In this document: positions 18,101 to 26,156 of the stretch, piece by piece
Layout of the letters: every line of letters begins with the position of its first letter
How positions within the stretch are numbered: the first letter of the stretch is position 1
NCBI GenBank assembly: GCA_005502925.1
Contig: SCPD01000002.1
Span: forward strand, 1 to 64,000
Length of the DNA stretch: 64,000 nt
Source of the DNA: Rhizobiales bacterium Y(2018)
GTDB taxonomy: Bacteria > Pseudomonadota > Alphaproteobacteria > Rhizobiales > Aestuariivirgaceae
Direction of reading: 5' to 3'
Made by a program: the position numbers and the translations under genes
Notes under the pieces: generated by a model
The model's input: only the letters and a program-made list of their open reading frames with translations
Told to the model about the DNA's origin: nothing
Databases searched by the model: none

Positions 18101-19963
18101 ATCATACTGGGCGGACGTGACCTTCGACGCAAGGTTGGCCGCGAATTCCTCCTCGATCCGCGGGCGATCCTCCGGGTGGAGGGCGCCCATCCAGGTCTCC
18201 ACCGTGTGACCGGCCTCCCCGGGCTCTCTGCCGAGGAGGGTGAGTGTCCGGGCGTCGAGCATGTGCCGGCCGGCGACGACATCGGTGTCGAACGTGCCGA
18301 TATCGCCCGCCTCGAGGGCGAGATTCAGTCGGTCGGTCGTGGTGGCGAGCCGGGCCGCCGTCTCTCGCAGTCGTATTGTCTGCTCGACCTCAGCTGTGAC
18401 ATCCCAGCTGACGCCGACAACACGCTGTGCGGCGCCGTCGGCCGCGTGGATCTGCCGGGTTATGGAGCGGATATGGCGGACGACGCCCGAGCGCGGATGC
18501 ACGACACGGAAATCATAGTGCTGCGAGGCCTCGCCCGAGGCCCGGTCGGCGGTGATCTGCTCGATGAGCCGCGCCCGGTCGTCAGGGTGGATGGTCTGCG
18601 CCCAGGCCTCGCGCGAGCCGTCATAGTCCTCGCGGCTCAGACCGTGGAGCGCCAGTATCCGGTCGTCGAACCGGCGCTTGTCGGCGGCGATGTCGACGTC
18701 GAAAATGCCGATCCCGCCGGCTTCGAGAGCGAGCTCCAGCCGCTCGGTGGTGGCGGCGAGCTGCGTCAGCGTCTCCTCGAGCCGTTTGGTCCGCCGGGCC
18801 TCCTCGGTGACGTCCCGGCACACGCCGATGACGCGCCGCGCCGCGCCGTCGGGCGCCCGGATCAATCGGGCGACGGCATGGATGTGACGGATCGCTCCCG
18901 AGGGATGAATGACGCGATAGTCATATTGTGTCGTGTTCAGCTGCGACGCGCGGGTGGTGACGATCTGCTGCAGGACCCGGGCGAGGTCGTCAGGGTGGAC
19001 GGCGTGTTCCCAGGCTTTCTGCGTGCCGTCGAATGTCGCGCGCTTGAGCCCATGAAGCGCCAGCGTCCGGTCATCGAAATTGCGCAGGCCGGTGCGGACA
19101 TCTACGTCATAGATGCCGACGCCGCCGGCAGCGAGGGCGATGTCGAGCCGATCGGTCGTGGCGGCGAGCAGCGCCTCGGTCTCTTTCTGCCGCGTGATAT
19201 CCGCAGTGGTGCCGATGATGCGCAGCGCTGAACCGTCCGGCGCGCGATGAGTGACCTTGCCGCGTGACAGGATCCAGATCCAGACGCCGTCGGCGCGCTG
19301 CAGCCGGTAGGTTTCATGGGTTTCGGAGAGACTGCCGCCTCTCAGGCCATCGATCGCGCGTTGCATATGCGCGCGATCGTCGGGATGCAGACGGGCCAGC
19401 CATTTCTTCCTGAAGACGTCGGCCTTGTCCGATCCGAAGCCGAGCACGCCTTCCCAATAGGGCGAGATCCAGATCCGGTTGTTCGCAATGTCGATGTCCC
19501 AGACGCCTTGCTCGGCGCTGCGCAGCGCCTGGTTCCAGCGCCATTCGCTCTCGGCCAGCGCCTGGTCGCGCTCCTTGCGCGCTTCGATGGATGTCAGTTG
19601 CAGAAGTGCGTCGTATTTTCCGTGGCCTTTGCCCAGTTTTGAAAGGCTGGTCAGCGCATGAAAGAGTGAGCCGTCCCGGCGCACATAGCAGAGCTCGATG
19701 CCATCCTTGCCGCGCGCGGTGGGCCGGAGCTTCCGCTGCTCTTGCGGATGCGTGATATCGGTGAGCTTGAGTCCGGCGGATTGCCTTGCCGTATAGCCGG
19801 TCTGTGTCTGGAAGGACCGGTTCGCGTAAAGGAGACGACCATCCTTGCCAAGCAGGGCCATGCCGATCGCAGCATGGTCTATGATCCGGCGCAACGACGT
19901 CACATCGCCCGGAAGAATCGGTACTTTGAGCCGTCCCGGCCTCTGCACGGCATCCCTCTTCAT
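15149..19963 (-). CDS. Multi-PAS GGDEF-EAL protein (cyclic di-GMP turnover), 1604 aa
   Basis: This is a very large cytoplasmic signalling protein without membrane spans. About nine PAS domains occupy residues 20-1170, followed by GGDEF (about 1174-1350) and EAL (about 1359-1604). PAS units 3, 4 and 5 (about 268-655) are near copies of each other (LALEAGGIGIFDVD, HPDD, YDFRVVH, RHIRS recur), and units 6 and 7 form a second related pair (TPDLVFAKD / TPDLIFVKD), so the array grew by tandem duplication. The cyclase site RLGGDEF (1261-1265) and an I-site RADD five residues before it are intact. The phosphodiesterase residues are also present (EILLR about 1393, DDFGTG about 1513, KID, AEQVE, QGY). 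It could therefore make and degrade c-di-GMP, and which activity dominates cannot be read. Confidence 0.92.
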   Translation of the reverse strand: MKRDAVQRPGRLKVPILPGDVTSLRRIIDHAAIGMALLGKDGRLLYANRSFQTQTGYTARQSAGLKLTDITHPQEQRKLRPTARGKDGIELCYVRRDGSLFHALTSLSKLGKGHGKYDALLQLTSIEARKERDQALAESEWRWNQALRSAEQGVWDIDIANNRIWISPYWEGVLGFGSDKADVFRKKWLARLHPDDRAHMQRAIDGLRGGSLSETHETYRLQRADGVWIWILSRGKVTHRAPDGSALRIIGTTADITRQKETEALLAATTDRLDIALAAGGVGIYDVDVRTGLRNFDDRTLALHGLKRATFDGTQKAWEHAVHPDDLARVLQQIVTTRASQLNTTQYDYRVIHPSGAIRHIHAVARLIRAPDGAARRVIGVCRDVTEEARRTKRLEETLTQLAATTERLELALEAGGIGIFDVDIAADKRRFDDRILALHGLSREDYDGSREAWAQTIHPDDRARLIEQITADRASGEASQHYDFRVVHPRSGVVRHIRSITRQIHAADGAAQRVVGVSWDVTAEVEQTIRLRETAARLATTTDRLNLALEAGDIGTFDTDVVAGRHMLDARTLTLLGREPGEAGHTVETWMGALHPEDRPRIEEEFAANLASKVTSAQYDFRVVHKRTGALRHIRSLTRLIRDEKGKALRATGACWDITDHVERARQLREALSLLDAIMNATPDLVFAKDLAGRYLITNKAAEKVTGHAVADIVGKVDTEIYPAETAAIYIANDRHALATGEPHTVEETSVTDGVPRIWLTNKAPLRDAHGHVIGLVGVARDITEIKKAETALRETLELLDAVMRGTPDLIFVKDRDSRYLVANEALGRVLGRKTEDMLGLRPADVHPPHVAEKLMAHDRRIMTSGAAQTIEETILVDDVSRIFLSTKAPRRDEHGNVIGIIGIARDITDMKTAEAAVMALNQRLQIAIEASGGGVFDADMTKPEFRWGSRMYELYDLPHDAYDGTLEQWLSFIHADDVPKVLKAYEAALNETFVFSMDFRIRRQRSGELRHIRSFARVIRDEAGVAVRAVGMNFDITDHKELAEALFEEKERLRITLHSIGDSVITTDAEARITFMNPIAEEMTGWPAAEAAGRPLSEVFWIVDEITGAPFTDPVAACLAQLRPYHLDDGAVLIARDGERRNVRDSAAPVRATSGDIIGAVLVFQDVTKARSLQQALEHSATHDGLTGLPNRTAFERDLQVAREATSRKREHVLCFIDLDRFKIVNDDAGHAAGDALLRDVANLLRRACRADDVAARLGGDEFALLLHDCGVGDGERLAQRFLKNLADLRFTWNDRAYQIGASIGLTLIATDAPPTDELMSQADIACYTAKFAGRNQIAVYGGAGSPAQRHHREVQVAAGIRNAIENDRFRLFAQEVIDLKPASGTRRHFEILLRMLDERGAVMEPASFIPASERYDLMGSIDRWVIRTTFRSYGARLRQTPDMTIALNLSANSLNDPFLWPFLQEELEASGLPAGRINFEITETAVINNLAVAKQFLSRARAAGCGVLLDDFGTGLSSFIYLRQFPVDGVKIDGSFIRQMTENPIDRTIVESINAVGHRLGALTVAEQVEDAATLELVRAMGVDRAQGYAISRPEPFDNLF

Positions 19964-20083
19964 CCCACTCGATCCTCCACCCGGGTCGGGGCAACCGCAA
20001 GAGGCAATCTGCGGGGATGCTTAAGGGTGATGCGCAGTTAACGATTGTGACGGACGCGCGTCCGGTTAGCACTGTCCGGTCAG

Positions 20084-21130
20084 TCAGGATTGCGCGCTGC
20101 CTTCGCTGAAGCTCGTCAGATCGAGGCGCTGCAAGGTGCCGACCGGCTCGCGGCCTTCAATGCGCTTGAGCAGGAATTCGGCGCAGTCATGCCCGGCGCG
20201 GATCAGGTCCTCGAAGAACTGCAATGTCGGCATCTGCACCAGGTCGAGGATGTTGGACGTCTTCTTGTTGGCGATGTCGACATCGCGCCCGATGACGAAG
20301 CCCGCATCCTGGAAGCCCAGCATCATGCCGAGCGCCTGCATCTCCGAGCCGCAGATGATGCCGTCGGGCGCTCCGGCCTCGCGCGCCAGCCGGTTGGCAT
20401 AGGCGCGCAAGGTGAAAGCCGGTGAGTAAAGATCGACGCCCTCGGCCATGCGCGGCTCGAGCCCGGCCTCGAACACGGCGCGGCGATAGCCGGCCTGCTG
20501 ATGGCCGCTATAGGTGAATTGCTTGGGCGGCAGCACGATGACGATGCGCTTGCGCCCGCGCGCGATCAGCGCCTGCGCGGCGCGATAGGCGAAGTCGAAA
20601 TTGTCGGTGTCGATATAGGGATGCGGCGTCGCCAGTTCGGTGCGCCCGAAGGTGATGAACGGGAAATCGCGCTCGAGCAGCATCTTCACGCGCAGATCCT
20701 GCGGCTCGGAATGAGTGAGGATAAGGCCGTCCGCCGCCGCCGTGTCGACGATGTAGCGCACCGGATCGATCGGGTCCTGGTCGATATTCTGCGGCAGGAC
20801 CTGCAGGTGATATTGCGTGCCGCGCAAGGCATCGCTGATGCCCATGATCAGGCGCCGGGCATAGTCGCTCATATCGTCGGCCTGGTTGAGCACGAAGGAG
20901 ATGACGAAAGTGCGCCCGGTCTTGAGGCGCACGCCGGCGCGATGCGGGCGGTAGCCGATCTGGTCCGCCACCGCGCGTACCCGGGCCTTGGTCTCGTGCG
21001 AGAGTTCCGGCCCGTCCTTCAGCGCCCGCGATACCGTGGTGACGCCGAGGCCGGTCAATCCGGCGATCGTGCGCAGCGTCGGCGGCCCTTGCGAAGGGCG
21101 GTGCGGCGGCTTGCTGCGGGAGCGGTCCAT
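20084..21130 (-). CDS. LacI-family transcriptional repressor of the adjacent sugar locus
   Basis: This is a 348-residue LacI/GalR regulator. After a basic N-terminus the helix-turn-helix TIAGLTGLGVTTVSRALKDG (about 21-40) is followed by the hinge helix near RPHRAGVRL, and then a periplasmic-binding-protein-like ligand domain to the C-terminus. It diverges from the sugar ABC transporter genes across 347 bp that hold two matching LacI-type palindromes, so it probably represses both itself and the transporter until a sugar or sugar phosphate binds. The effector is not visible. Confidence 0.9.
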   Translation of the reverse strand: MDRSRSKPPHRPSQGPPTLRTIAGLTGLGVTTVSRALKDGPELSHETKARVRAVADQIGYRPHRAGVRLKTGRTFVISFVLNQADDMSDYARRLIMGISDALRGTQYHLQVLPQNIDQDPIDPVRYIVDTAAADGLILTHSEPQDLRVKMLLERDFPFITFGRTELATPHPYIDTDNFDFAYRAAQALIARGRKRIVIVLPPKQFTYSGHQQAGYRRAVFEAGLEPRMAEGVDLYSPAFTLRAYANRLAREAGAPDGIICGSEMQALGMMLGFQDAGFVIGRDVDIANKKTSNILDLVQMPTLQFFEDLIRAGHDCAEFLLKRIEGREPVGTLQRLDLTSFSEGSAQS

Positions 21131-21134
21131 GGGC

Positions 21135-21148
21135 TTGTAACGTTTCAG
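21135..21148. promoter_or_regulatory. LacI-type operator O1, next to the repressor start
   Basis: TTGTAACGTTTCAG matches 12 of 14 bases of the perfect palindrome at 21253-21266 and contains the central AACGTT typical of LacI-family sites. It lies 4 nt upstream of the repressor start codon, where binding would block its own expression. Confidence 0.65.
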
Positions 21149-21252
21149 AAAATGGGCGCGATCATATTGATTCTTCTGACTCCCATGTCAATCATCCAAC
21201 AATTAAAGGCAGTATTCATCAACAGGCTTCCGGCCCTGTTGACAAGGAAAAT

Positions 21253-21266
21253 CTGTAACGTTACAG
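21253..21266. promoter_or_regulatory. LacI-type operator O2, inside the sugar operon promoter
   Basis: CTGTAACGTTACAG is a perfect 14-bp palindrome with the central CG of LacI-family operators. It falls between the -35 TTGACA (21239-21244) and the expected -10 at 21262, so repressor binding would exclude RNA polymerase from the transporter promoter. Confidence 0.75.
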
Positions 21267-21477
21267 GTCTCGGCACGGTTCCGGGATCAACAAGAACAAC
21301 CTAGGCCGAGGGAGGAGACTATTCATTTCATTTGCCAGGGCTGCCGCGGCGCGCGAAGCTTCCAGCTTCGAAGACTTCCGGTGACGGCGCCGCAGAGCCC
21401 GGGCTTCTAGCTTTGACGGTAATTGACCGGTGCCTGTGCGGGCGCCGGAATGCGTATCGCAACTCAGGGAGGAATTC

Positions 21478-22719
21478 ATGTTGCGTAGATTGCTGCTGAC
21501 CAGCGTATTTGCCTCTGGGCTCGCTTTGACCGCCCAGGCGGCCGACCAGGTGGAAGTTCTCCACTGGTGGACCTCGGGCGGCGAGGCCGCGGCCCTCGAC
21601 GTTTTGAAGAAGGATCTCGAATCCAAGGGCGTCACCTGGCAGGACATGCCGGTCGCCGGTGGCGGTGGCGAGCAGGCGATGACCGCTCTGCGCGCCCGCG
21701 TCACCGCAGGCAACCCGCCCACCGCCGTGCAGGCGCTCGGCTTTGACATCACCGACTGGGCCAAGCAGGGCGTTGTCGGTGATCTCGGCGCCGTGGCCGA
21801 CAAGGAAGGCTGGGACAAGGTCATCCCGGCGGCGCTGCAGGGCTTCGCCAAATACGACGGCAAGTGGATCGCTGCCCCGGTGAACGTGCACTCCACCAAC
21901 TGGGTGTGGATCAACAAGAAGGCGCTCGATGCCGCGGGCGGCAAGGCGCCGGAGAGCTGGGACGAGCTCGTCGCTTTGCTCGACAAGTTCAAGGCCGCCG
22001 GCATCACGCCGGTCGCCCATGGCGGCCAGCCCTGGCAGGATGCGACGATCTTCGACGGCGTCGTGCTCTCGCTCGGCAACGACTTCTACAAGAAAGCCTT
22101 TATCGATCTCGATCCCGAGACTCTGGGCTCGGCGAAGATGAAGGAAGCCTTCGACCGCATGGCGAAACTGCGCTCCTATGTCGATGCCAATTTCTCCGGC
22201 CGCGACTGGAATCTCGCTTCCGCCATGGTCATCGAAGGCAAGGCCGGCCTGCAATTCATGGGCGACTGGGCCAAGGGCGAGTTCCTCAAGGCCGGCCAGA
22301 AGCCGGGTGCGGATTTCGTCTGCATCCGCTTCCCCGGCACGCAAGGCTCGGTGACCTTCAACTCCGACATGTTCATGATGTTCAAGGTCGGCGAGGACAA
22401 GCAGAAGGCCCAGCTCGAGATGGCTTCGGCCATCGAGAATCCGACCTTCCAGTCGTCCTTCAACGTGGTCAAGGGTTCGGTTCCGGCCCGCACCGACGTG
22501 CCCGACACCGCTTTCGACGATTGCGGCAAGAAGGGCATGAAGGATCTCGCCGAAGCGGCCGGCGCCGGCACGCTGATGGGCTCGATGGCGCATGGCTATG
22601 GCGCGCCCGCCGCGGTCAAGAACGCCGTCTATGACGTCGTGACCCGGCACTTCAATGGCGAGCTCGATTCCGATGCCGCCGTGAAGGAGCTCGTCGCCGC
22701 CGTCGCCGCGGCGAAGTAA
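21478..22719 (+). CDS. Glucose/mannose-type ABC transporter substrate-binding protein (GtsA-like)
   Basis: This is the periplasmic sugar-binding protein of a CUT1 importer, 413 residues. A signal peptide covers about residues 1-21 (cut after AQA). The mature N-terminus [16 protein letters not shown] and the following [10 protein letters not shown] are like GtsA, the glucose/mannose-binding protein of Pseudomonas, by recollection of that family. The start at 21478 has the ribosome site AGGGAGGA. A hairpin follows the stop, which usually keeps the binding protein more abundant than the membrane parts. The downstream mannose-6-phosphate-isomerase-like cupin and ROK kinase favour glucose, mannose or fructose as ligand. 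Confidence 0.88.
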   Translation: MLRRLLLTSVFASGLALTAQAADQVEVLHWWTSGGEAAALDVLKKDLESKGVTWQDMPVAGGGGEQAMTALRARVTAGNPPTAVQALGFDITDWAKQGVVGDLGAVADKEGWDKVIPAALQGFAKYDGKWIAAPVNVHSTNWVWINKKALDAAGGKAPESWDELVALLDKFKAAGITPVAHGGQPWQDATIFDGVVLSLGNDFYKKAFIDLDPETLGSAKMKEAFDRMAKLRSYVDANFSGRDWNLASAMVIEGKAGLQFMGDWAKGEFLKAGQKPGADFVCIRFPGTQGSVTFNSDMFMMFKVGEDKQKAQLEMASAIENPTFQSSFNVVKGSVPARTDVPDTAFDDCGKKGMKDLAEAAGAGTLMGSMAHGYGAPAAVKNAVYDVVTRHFNGELDSDAAVKELVAAVAAAK

Positions 22720-22737
22720 TCGATACAGAGAATAGCG

Positions 22738-22763
22738 AGGCCCCGGGCTACACACCGGGGCCT
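22738..22763 (+). terminator. Hairpin after the sugar-binding-protein gene
   Basis: A 9-bp perfect stem AGGCCCCGG / CCGGGGCCT with an 8-nt loop is followed by TTTGCTTTCT. Its position between the binding protein and the first permease suggests partial termination or 3'-end protection that sets subunit ratios, not a full operon end. Confidence 0.7.
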
Positions 22764-22838
22764 TTGCTTTCTCTCTGGTACCAGGCCCGAAAAGCGGGCA
22801 GACTTTCCATCGTCATCTCAAGGGTAGGGGGTGAAGCC

Positions 22839-23741
22839 ATGGCCCAGGCCGCTACGGCGCCATCAACGAGGAATTACCTGCAGGAGCTCTTGCCGCGCCT
22901 CGTGCTGGCGCCGAGCTTCGCTGCGGTCATCATCTTCGTTTACGGCTTCATCCTGTTCACCGGCTATCTCTCCTTCACCGACTCGAAGATGCTGCCGTCC
23001 TTCGGCTGGGTCGGCCTCGAAAATTATTCCAAGCTCTGGGCGCTGCCGCATTGGTGGCGGGCGCTGGGCAATCTCGGCATTTTCGGCTCGCTTTACATCG
23101 TCATCTGCTCGGTGCTGGGTCTCGGCCTGGCTATCCTGCTCGACCAGAAGATCCGCGCCGAGGGCGTTCTGCGCCCGATCTATCTCTATCCGATGGCGCT
23201 GTCCTTCATCGTTACCGGCACCGCGTGGAAATGGTTTCTCGACCCTGGCATCGGCCTCGAACACACGATGCATCAATGGGGCTGGGAAAGTTTCTCCTTC
23301 ACCTGGATCAAGGACCGTAACTTCGCGATCTACACGGTGGTGATCGCCGCGGTCTGGCAGTCCTCGGGTTTCGTCATGGCGATGTTCCTGGCCGGACTGC
23401 GCGGCGTCGACAATGAGATCATCAAGGCGGCGCAGATGGATGGCGCCTCCAACATCACCATCTATCGCCGCATCATCATTCCGATGATGCGCCCGGTCTT
23501 CCTGTCGGCTTTCGTGGTGCTGGCGCATCTCGCCATCAAGGCTTACGACCTGGTGATCGCGCTCACCGGCGGCGGCCCCGGCCAGGCGACCGAGCTGCCC
23601 GCCACCTTCATGTATTCCTACACCTTCACCCGCAATTCCATGGGCATCGGTGCTGCCTCCGCCACCATCATGCTCATCATGATCGCCTCGATCATCGTGC
23701 CTTATCTTTATTCTGAGCTGCGCACGGGGCGCCGGTCATGA
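22839..23741 (+). CDS. Sugar ABC transporter permease 1 (CUT1, GtsB-like)
   Basis: This is a 300-residue inner-membrane permease with about six spans, of the MalF/UgpA type. The EAA loop IIKAAQMDGASNITIYRRIIIPMM (about 195-218) contacts the ATPase. I start it at the ATG 22839, which has an AGGGGGTGA ribosome site; the frame extends upstream into the hairpin region. It overlaps the second permease by 4 nt (ATGA). Confidence 0.9.
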   Translation: MAQAATAPSTRNYLQELLPRLVLAPSFAAVIIFVYGFILFTGYLSFTDSKMLPSFGWVGLENYSKLWALPHWWRALGNLGIFGSLYIVICSVLGLGLAILLDQKIRAEGVLRPIYLYPMALSFIVTGTAWKWFLDPGIGLEHTMHQWGWESFSFTWIKDRNFAIYTVVIAAVWQSSGFVMAMFLAGLRGVDNEIIKAAQMDGASNITIYRRIIIPMMRPVFLSAFVVLAHLAIKAYDLVIALTGGGPGQATELPATFMYSYTFTRNSMGIGAASATIMLIMIASIIVPYLYSELRTGRRS

Positions 23742-24619
23742 GCGCGCCGTCCCCCGAAATCGCCGTCAAGACCAGGTCGCTGACGCGCATCCTGATCTAT
23801 GCCGCCCTGATTGTCTTCGCCGTCTATTACCTGCTGCCGCTTTATGTGATGCTGGTCAATTCGCTGAAGCCTCTGGACGAGATCCGCCAGGGCGACATGC
23901 TGTCCTTGCCGCAGCAATTCACGCTCGACCCGTGGTTCAGCGCCTGGTCCACGGCGCAGATCGGTGTCCAGCCGACCGGGTTGAAACCCTATTTCCTCAA
24001 CTCGATCCTGATGGTCGTGCCGGCGGTCGCCGCATCGACGCTGCTCGGCGCGCTCAACGGCTATGTGCTGACCAAATGGCGATTTCCCGGCGACAATCTG
24101 GTTTTTACGCTGATGCTGCTGTCGTGCTTCATTCCCTTCCAGATCGTGCTCATTCCGATGGCCAAGGTTCTGGGTTTGCTGAATCTCGCCGGCACCACCT
24201 GGGGCCTCGCTCTCGTGCATGCGGTATATGGCATCGGCTTCACCACGTTGTTTTTCCGCAATTATTATGAAGCCTTCCCGACCGAGCTGGTGCGCGCCGC
24301 GATGATCGATGGCGCCAGCTTCTTCCAGATCTTCCGCCGCATATTGCTGCCGAGCTCGGGGCCAATCATCGTCGTCACCGTCATCTGGCAGTTCACCAAT
24401 ATCTGGAACGACTTCCTGTTCGGCGTCTCCTTCGCCGATGTCAATTCGCTGCCCATGACGGTCGCGCTCAACAATCTGGTGAGCTCGTCGACGGGGGTCA
24501 AAGAGTACAATGTGCATTTCGCCGGCGCCATTCTCGCCGCTCTGCCGACCTTGATCGTCTATGTCGTATCGGGTCGGTATTTCGTGCGTGGATTGATGGC
24601 CGGCGCGGTCAAGGGGTGA
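23738..24619 (+). CDS. Sugar ABC transporter permease 2 (CUT1, GtsC-like)
   Basis: This is the 293-residue partner permease of the MalG/UgpE type. It has a basic N-terminus, about six spans, and the EAA loop LVRAAMIDGASFFQIFRRILLPSS (about 184-207). It overlaps the preceding gene by 4 nt and is followed 3 nt later by the ATPase gene, so the three are translated as a unit. The long periplasmic segment between spans 1 and 2 is usual for this subfamily. Confidence 0.9.
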   Translation: MSAPSPEIAVKTRSLTRILIYAALIVFAVYYLLPLYVMLVNSLKPLDEIRQGDMLSLPQQFTLDPWFSAWSTAQIGVQPTGLKPYFLNSILMVVPAVAASTLLGALNGYVLTKWRFPGDNLVFTLMLLSCFIPFQIVLIPMAKVLGLLNLAGTTWGLALVHAVYGIGFTTLFFRNYYEAFPTELVRAAMIDGASFFQIFRRILLPSSGPIIVVTVIWQFTNIWNDFLFGVSFADVNSLPMTVALNNLVSSSTGVKEYNVHFAGAILAALPTLIVYVVSGRYFVRGLMAGAVKG

Positions 24620-24622
24620 AAT

Positions 24623-25738
24623 ATGCCGTTTCTTGAAATCAGGAATCTCGAAAAGAAATTCGGCAATGTCGATGTGCTGAAAGGCATAGATCTCGCCATC
24701 GAGGAAGGCGGGTTCCTGGTGCTGGTCGGACCTTCGGGCTGCGGTAAGTCGACCCTTCTCAATACCATCGCCGGCCTCGAGACGATCACCAAGGGCGAGA
24801 TTCACATCAATGGCCGCAAGGTGAACGACCTGCACCCGTCCGAGCGCGACATCGCCATGGTGTTCCAGTCTTATGCGCTCTACCCCAACATGACGGTGGC
24901 GCAGAACATCGCCTTCGGCATGGAGATCAAGGGCGTGCCGAAGCCCGAGCGCGACAAGGCGGTGAACGACGTCTCCGAGACCTTGCAGATCAAGCATCTG
25001 CTCGACCGCAAGCCGAGCCAGCTGTCGGGCGGCCAGCGCCAGCGCGTCGCCATGGGCCGCGCTCTGGTACGCCGGCCGCTGGTCTTTCTCTTCGACGAGC
25101 CGCTGTCCAATCTCGACGCCAAATTGCGCGTCGACATGCGCACCGAGATCAAGCGCCTGCACCAGTCGATGAAGACCACCATCGTCTATGTGACGCATGA
25201 CCAGATCGAGGCCATGACGCTCGCCTCGCGCATCGCGGTGCTGAAGGACGGCATCCTGCAGCAATTCGGCACCCCGGCCGAGATCTACAACCATCCCGCC
25301 AACATGTTCGTCGCCGATTTCATGGGCTCACCGGCGATGAATCTCATTCCCGTCAGCGTCGAGAGGAGTGGCCAATCGGTGCGACTCTCGATGCCGCAGC
25401 GCTCGGGCGATCCCTTGACCCTGGCGCTGCCCGACAGCGCCGGCAAGATCGCCGGCCATGCTGGCGGCAATGTCATTTTCGGCATCAGGCCGGAAGCGTT
25501 GACCGATCCCGACGGGGCGGATCGCGGCTCGGCCGGTGTCGTTCTGTCGGAATGCCAGATCGAGGTGGTCGAGCCCGCCGGCTCCGATACCTTCGCCGTC
25601 ACTCATTTGGGCGGCAAGCAGGTGGTGGCGCGGCTCAGGGCGGATGCCCGTGTGGCCGCCGGCAGCCGCATGAAGCTCGCCTTCAATCTCGATAAGGCGG
25701 TGTTCTTCGATCCGGGCACCCAGCTGCGCATTGCATAG
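24623..25738 (+). CDS. Sugar ABC transporter ATP-binding protein (UgpC/MsmK/GtsD type)
   Basis: This is a 371-residue CUT1 ATPase. Walker A GPSGCGKST (about 37-45), signature [15 protein letters not shown], Walker B LVFLFDEPLSNLDAKLR and a C-terminal MalK-like regulatory (TOBE) region from about residue 240 are all present. Proteins of this type often serve several CUT1 transporters, but its place right behind the two permeases makes it the dedicated motor here. Automatic pipelines usually call it UgpC. Confidence 0.92.
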   Translation: MPFLEIRNLEKKFGNVDVLKGIDLAIEEGGFLVLVGPSGCGKSTLLNTIAGLETITKGEIHINGRKVNDLHPSERDIAMVFQSYALYPNMTVAQNIAFGMEIKGVPKPERDKAVNDVSETLQIKHLLDRKPSQLSGGQRQRVAMGRALVRRPLVFLFDEPLSNLDAKLRVDMRTEIKRLHQSMKTTIVYVTHDQIEAMTLASRIAVLKDGILQQFGTPAEIYNHPANMFVADFMGSPAMNLIPVSVERSGQSVRLSMPQRSGDPLTLALPDSAGKIAGHAGGNVIFGIRPEALTDPDGADRGSAGVVLSECQIEVVEPAGSDTFAVTHLGGKQVVARLRADARVAAGSRMKLAFNLDKAVFFDPGTQLRIA

Positions 25739-25743
25739 GTTCA

Positions 25744-25798
25744 GCGCGTGATCAGGAAAAGTGGACGCCGGTTTTCCGTCAAGATCACGCCACTAAAT
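25744..25798. repeat. Palindromic repeat, family B, copy 1
   Basis: Outer arms GCGTGATC and GATCACGC enclose the inner inverted repeat GGAAAA...TTTTCC around GTGGACGCCGG. A nearly identical copy lies at 58126-58180. Here it separates the transporter ATPase gene from the cupin gene. Confidence 0.85.
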
Positions 25799-25814
25799 GA
25801 GAGAGGTTAGTAGG

Positions 25815-26156
25815 ATGTATAGTGAAACCCGTCCCTGGGGTTCGTTCCACGTGCTCGATGAAGGTAAAGGCTTCAAGGTGAAGCGCATCGTCGTCACACC
25901 GGGCGGCCGGCTCTCCTTGCAGAGCCACAAACATCGCGGCGAACATTGGACCGTCGTTTCCGGCACCGCCACCGTCACCGTCGACGACAAGGTCGTGGCG
26001 CTCACCCGTGCGCAGTCGATCGATATCCCCCAGGGCGCCAAGCACCGTCTCGAAAACCTTCATGACGGGCTGGTCGAGGTCATCGAGGTGCAGTTCGGCG
26101 ATTATCTCGGCGAAGACGACATCGTGCGTTATGACGACATCTACAACCGCGCCTGA
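25815..26156 (+). CDS. Stand-alone cupin resembling the mannose-6-phosphate isomerase domain of type II PMI
   Basis: This is a single cupin of 113 residues that matches the C-terminal isomerase domain of type II PMI/GMP enzymes. It keeps the start RPWGSF, the metal-binding SHKHRGEHW with the GTATV that follows, the second motif PQGAKHRLEN, and the ending EVQFGDYLGEDDIVRYDD. No nucleotidyltransferase domain precedes it. The ATG at 25815 has AGAGAGG about 9 nt upstream; a start at 25797 is also open. The gene overlaps the ROK kinase by 26 nt, so the two are probably made together. It should convert mannose-6-phosphate to fructose-6-phosphate, which is an inference from family and context. Confidence 0.82.
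   Translation: MYSETRPWGSFHVLDEGKGFKVKRIVVTPGGRLSLQSHKHRGEHWTVVSGTATVTVDDKVVALTRAQSIDIPQGAKHRLENLHDGLVEVIEVQFGDYLGEDDIVRYDDIYNRA

Larger units (their letters stand above)
21131..21477. promoter_or_regulatory. Divergent control region between lacI-type gene and sugar ABC operon
   Basis: This 347-bp gene-free stretch carries two LacI-type operators (separate entries), a perfect -35 TTGACA at 21239-21244 with a weak -10 (TACAGG) 17 nt downstream, and a short hairpin AACAGG...CCTGTT at 21221-21240. The last 50 bp before the binding-protein gene contain the ribosome site AGGGAGGA. I see no additional gene in it. Confidence 0.6.

Noticed and set aside
17036-19231. 731-codon open frame on the plus strand
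   Set aside because: It lies wholly antisense to the PAS-GGDEF-EAL gene. Long antisense frames are expected at this GC level; its translation is low-complexity and rich in Arg, Asp and Gly, with no known domain.
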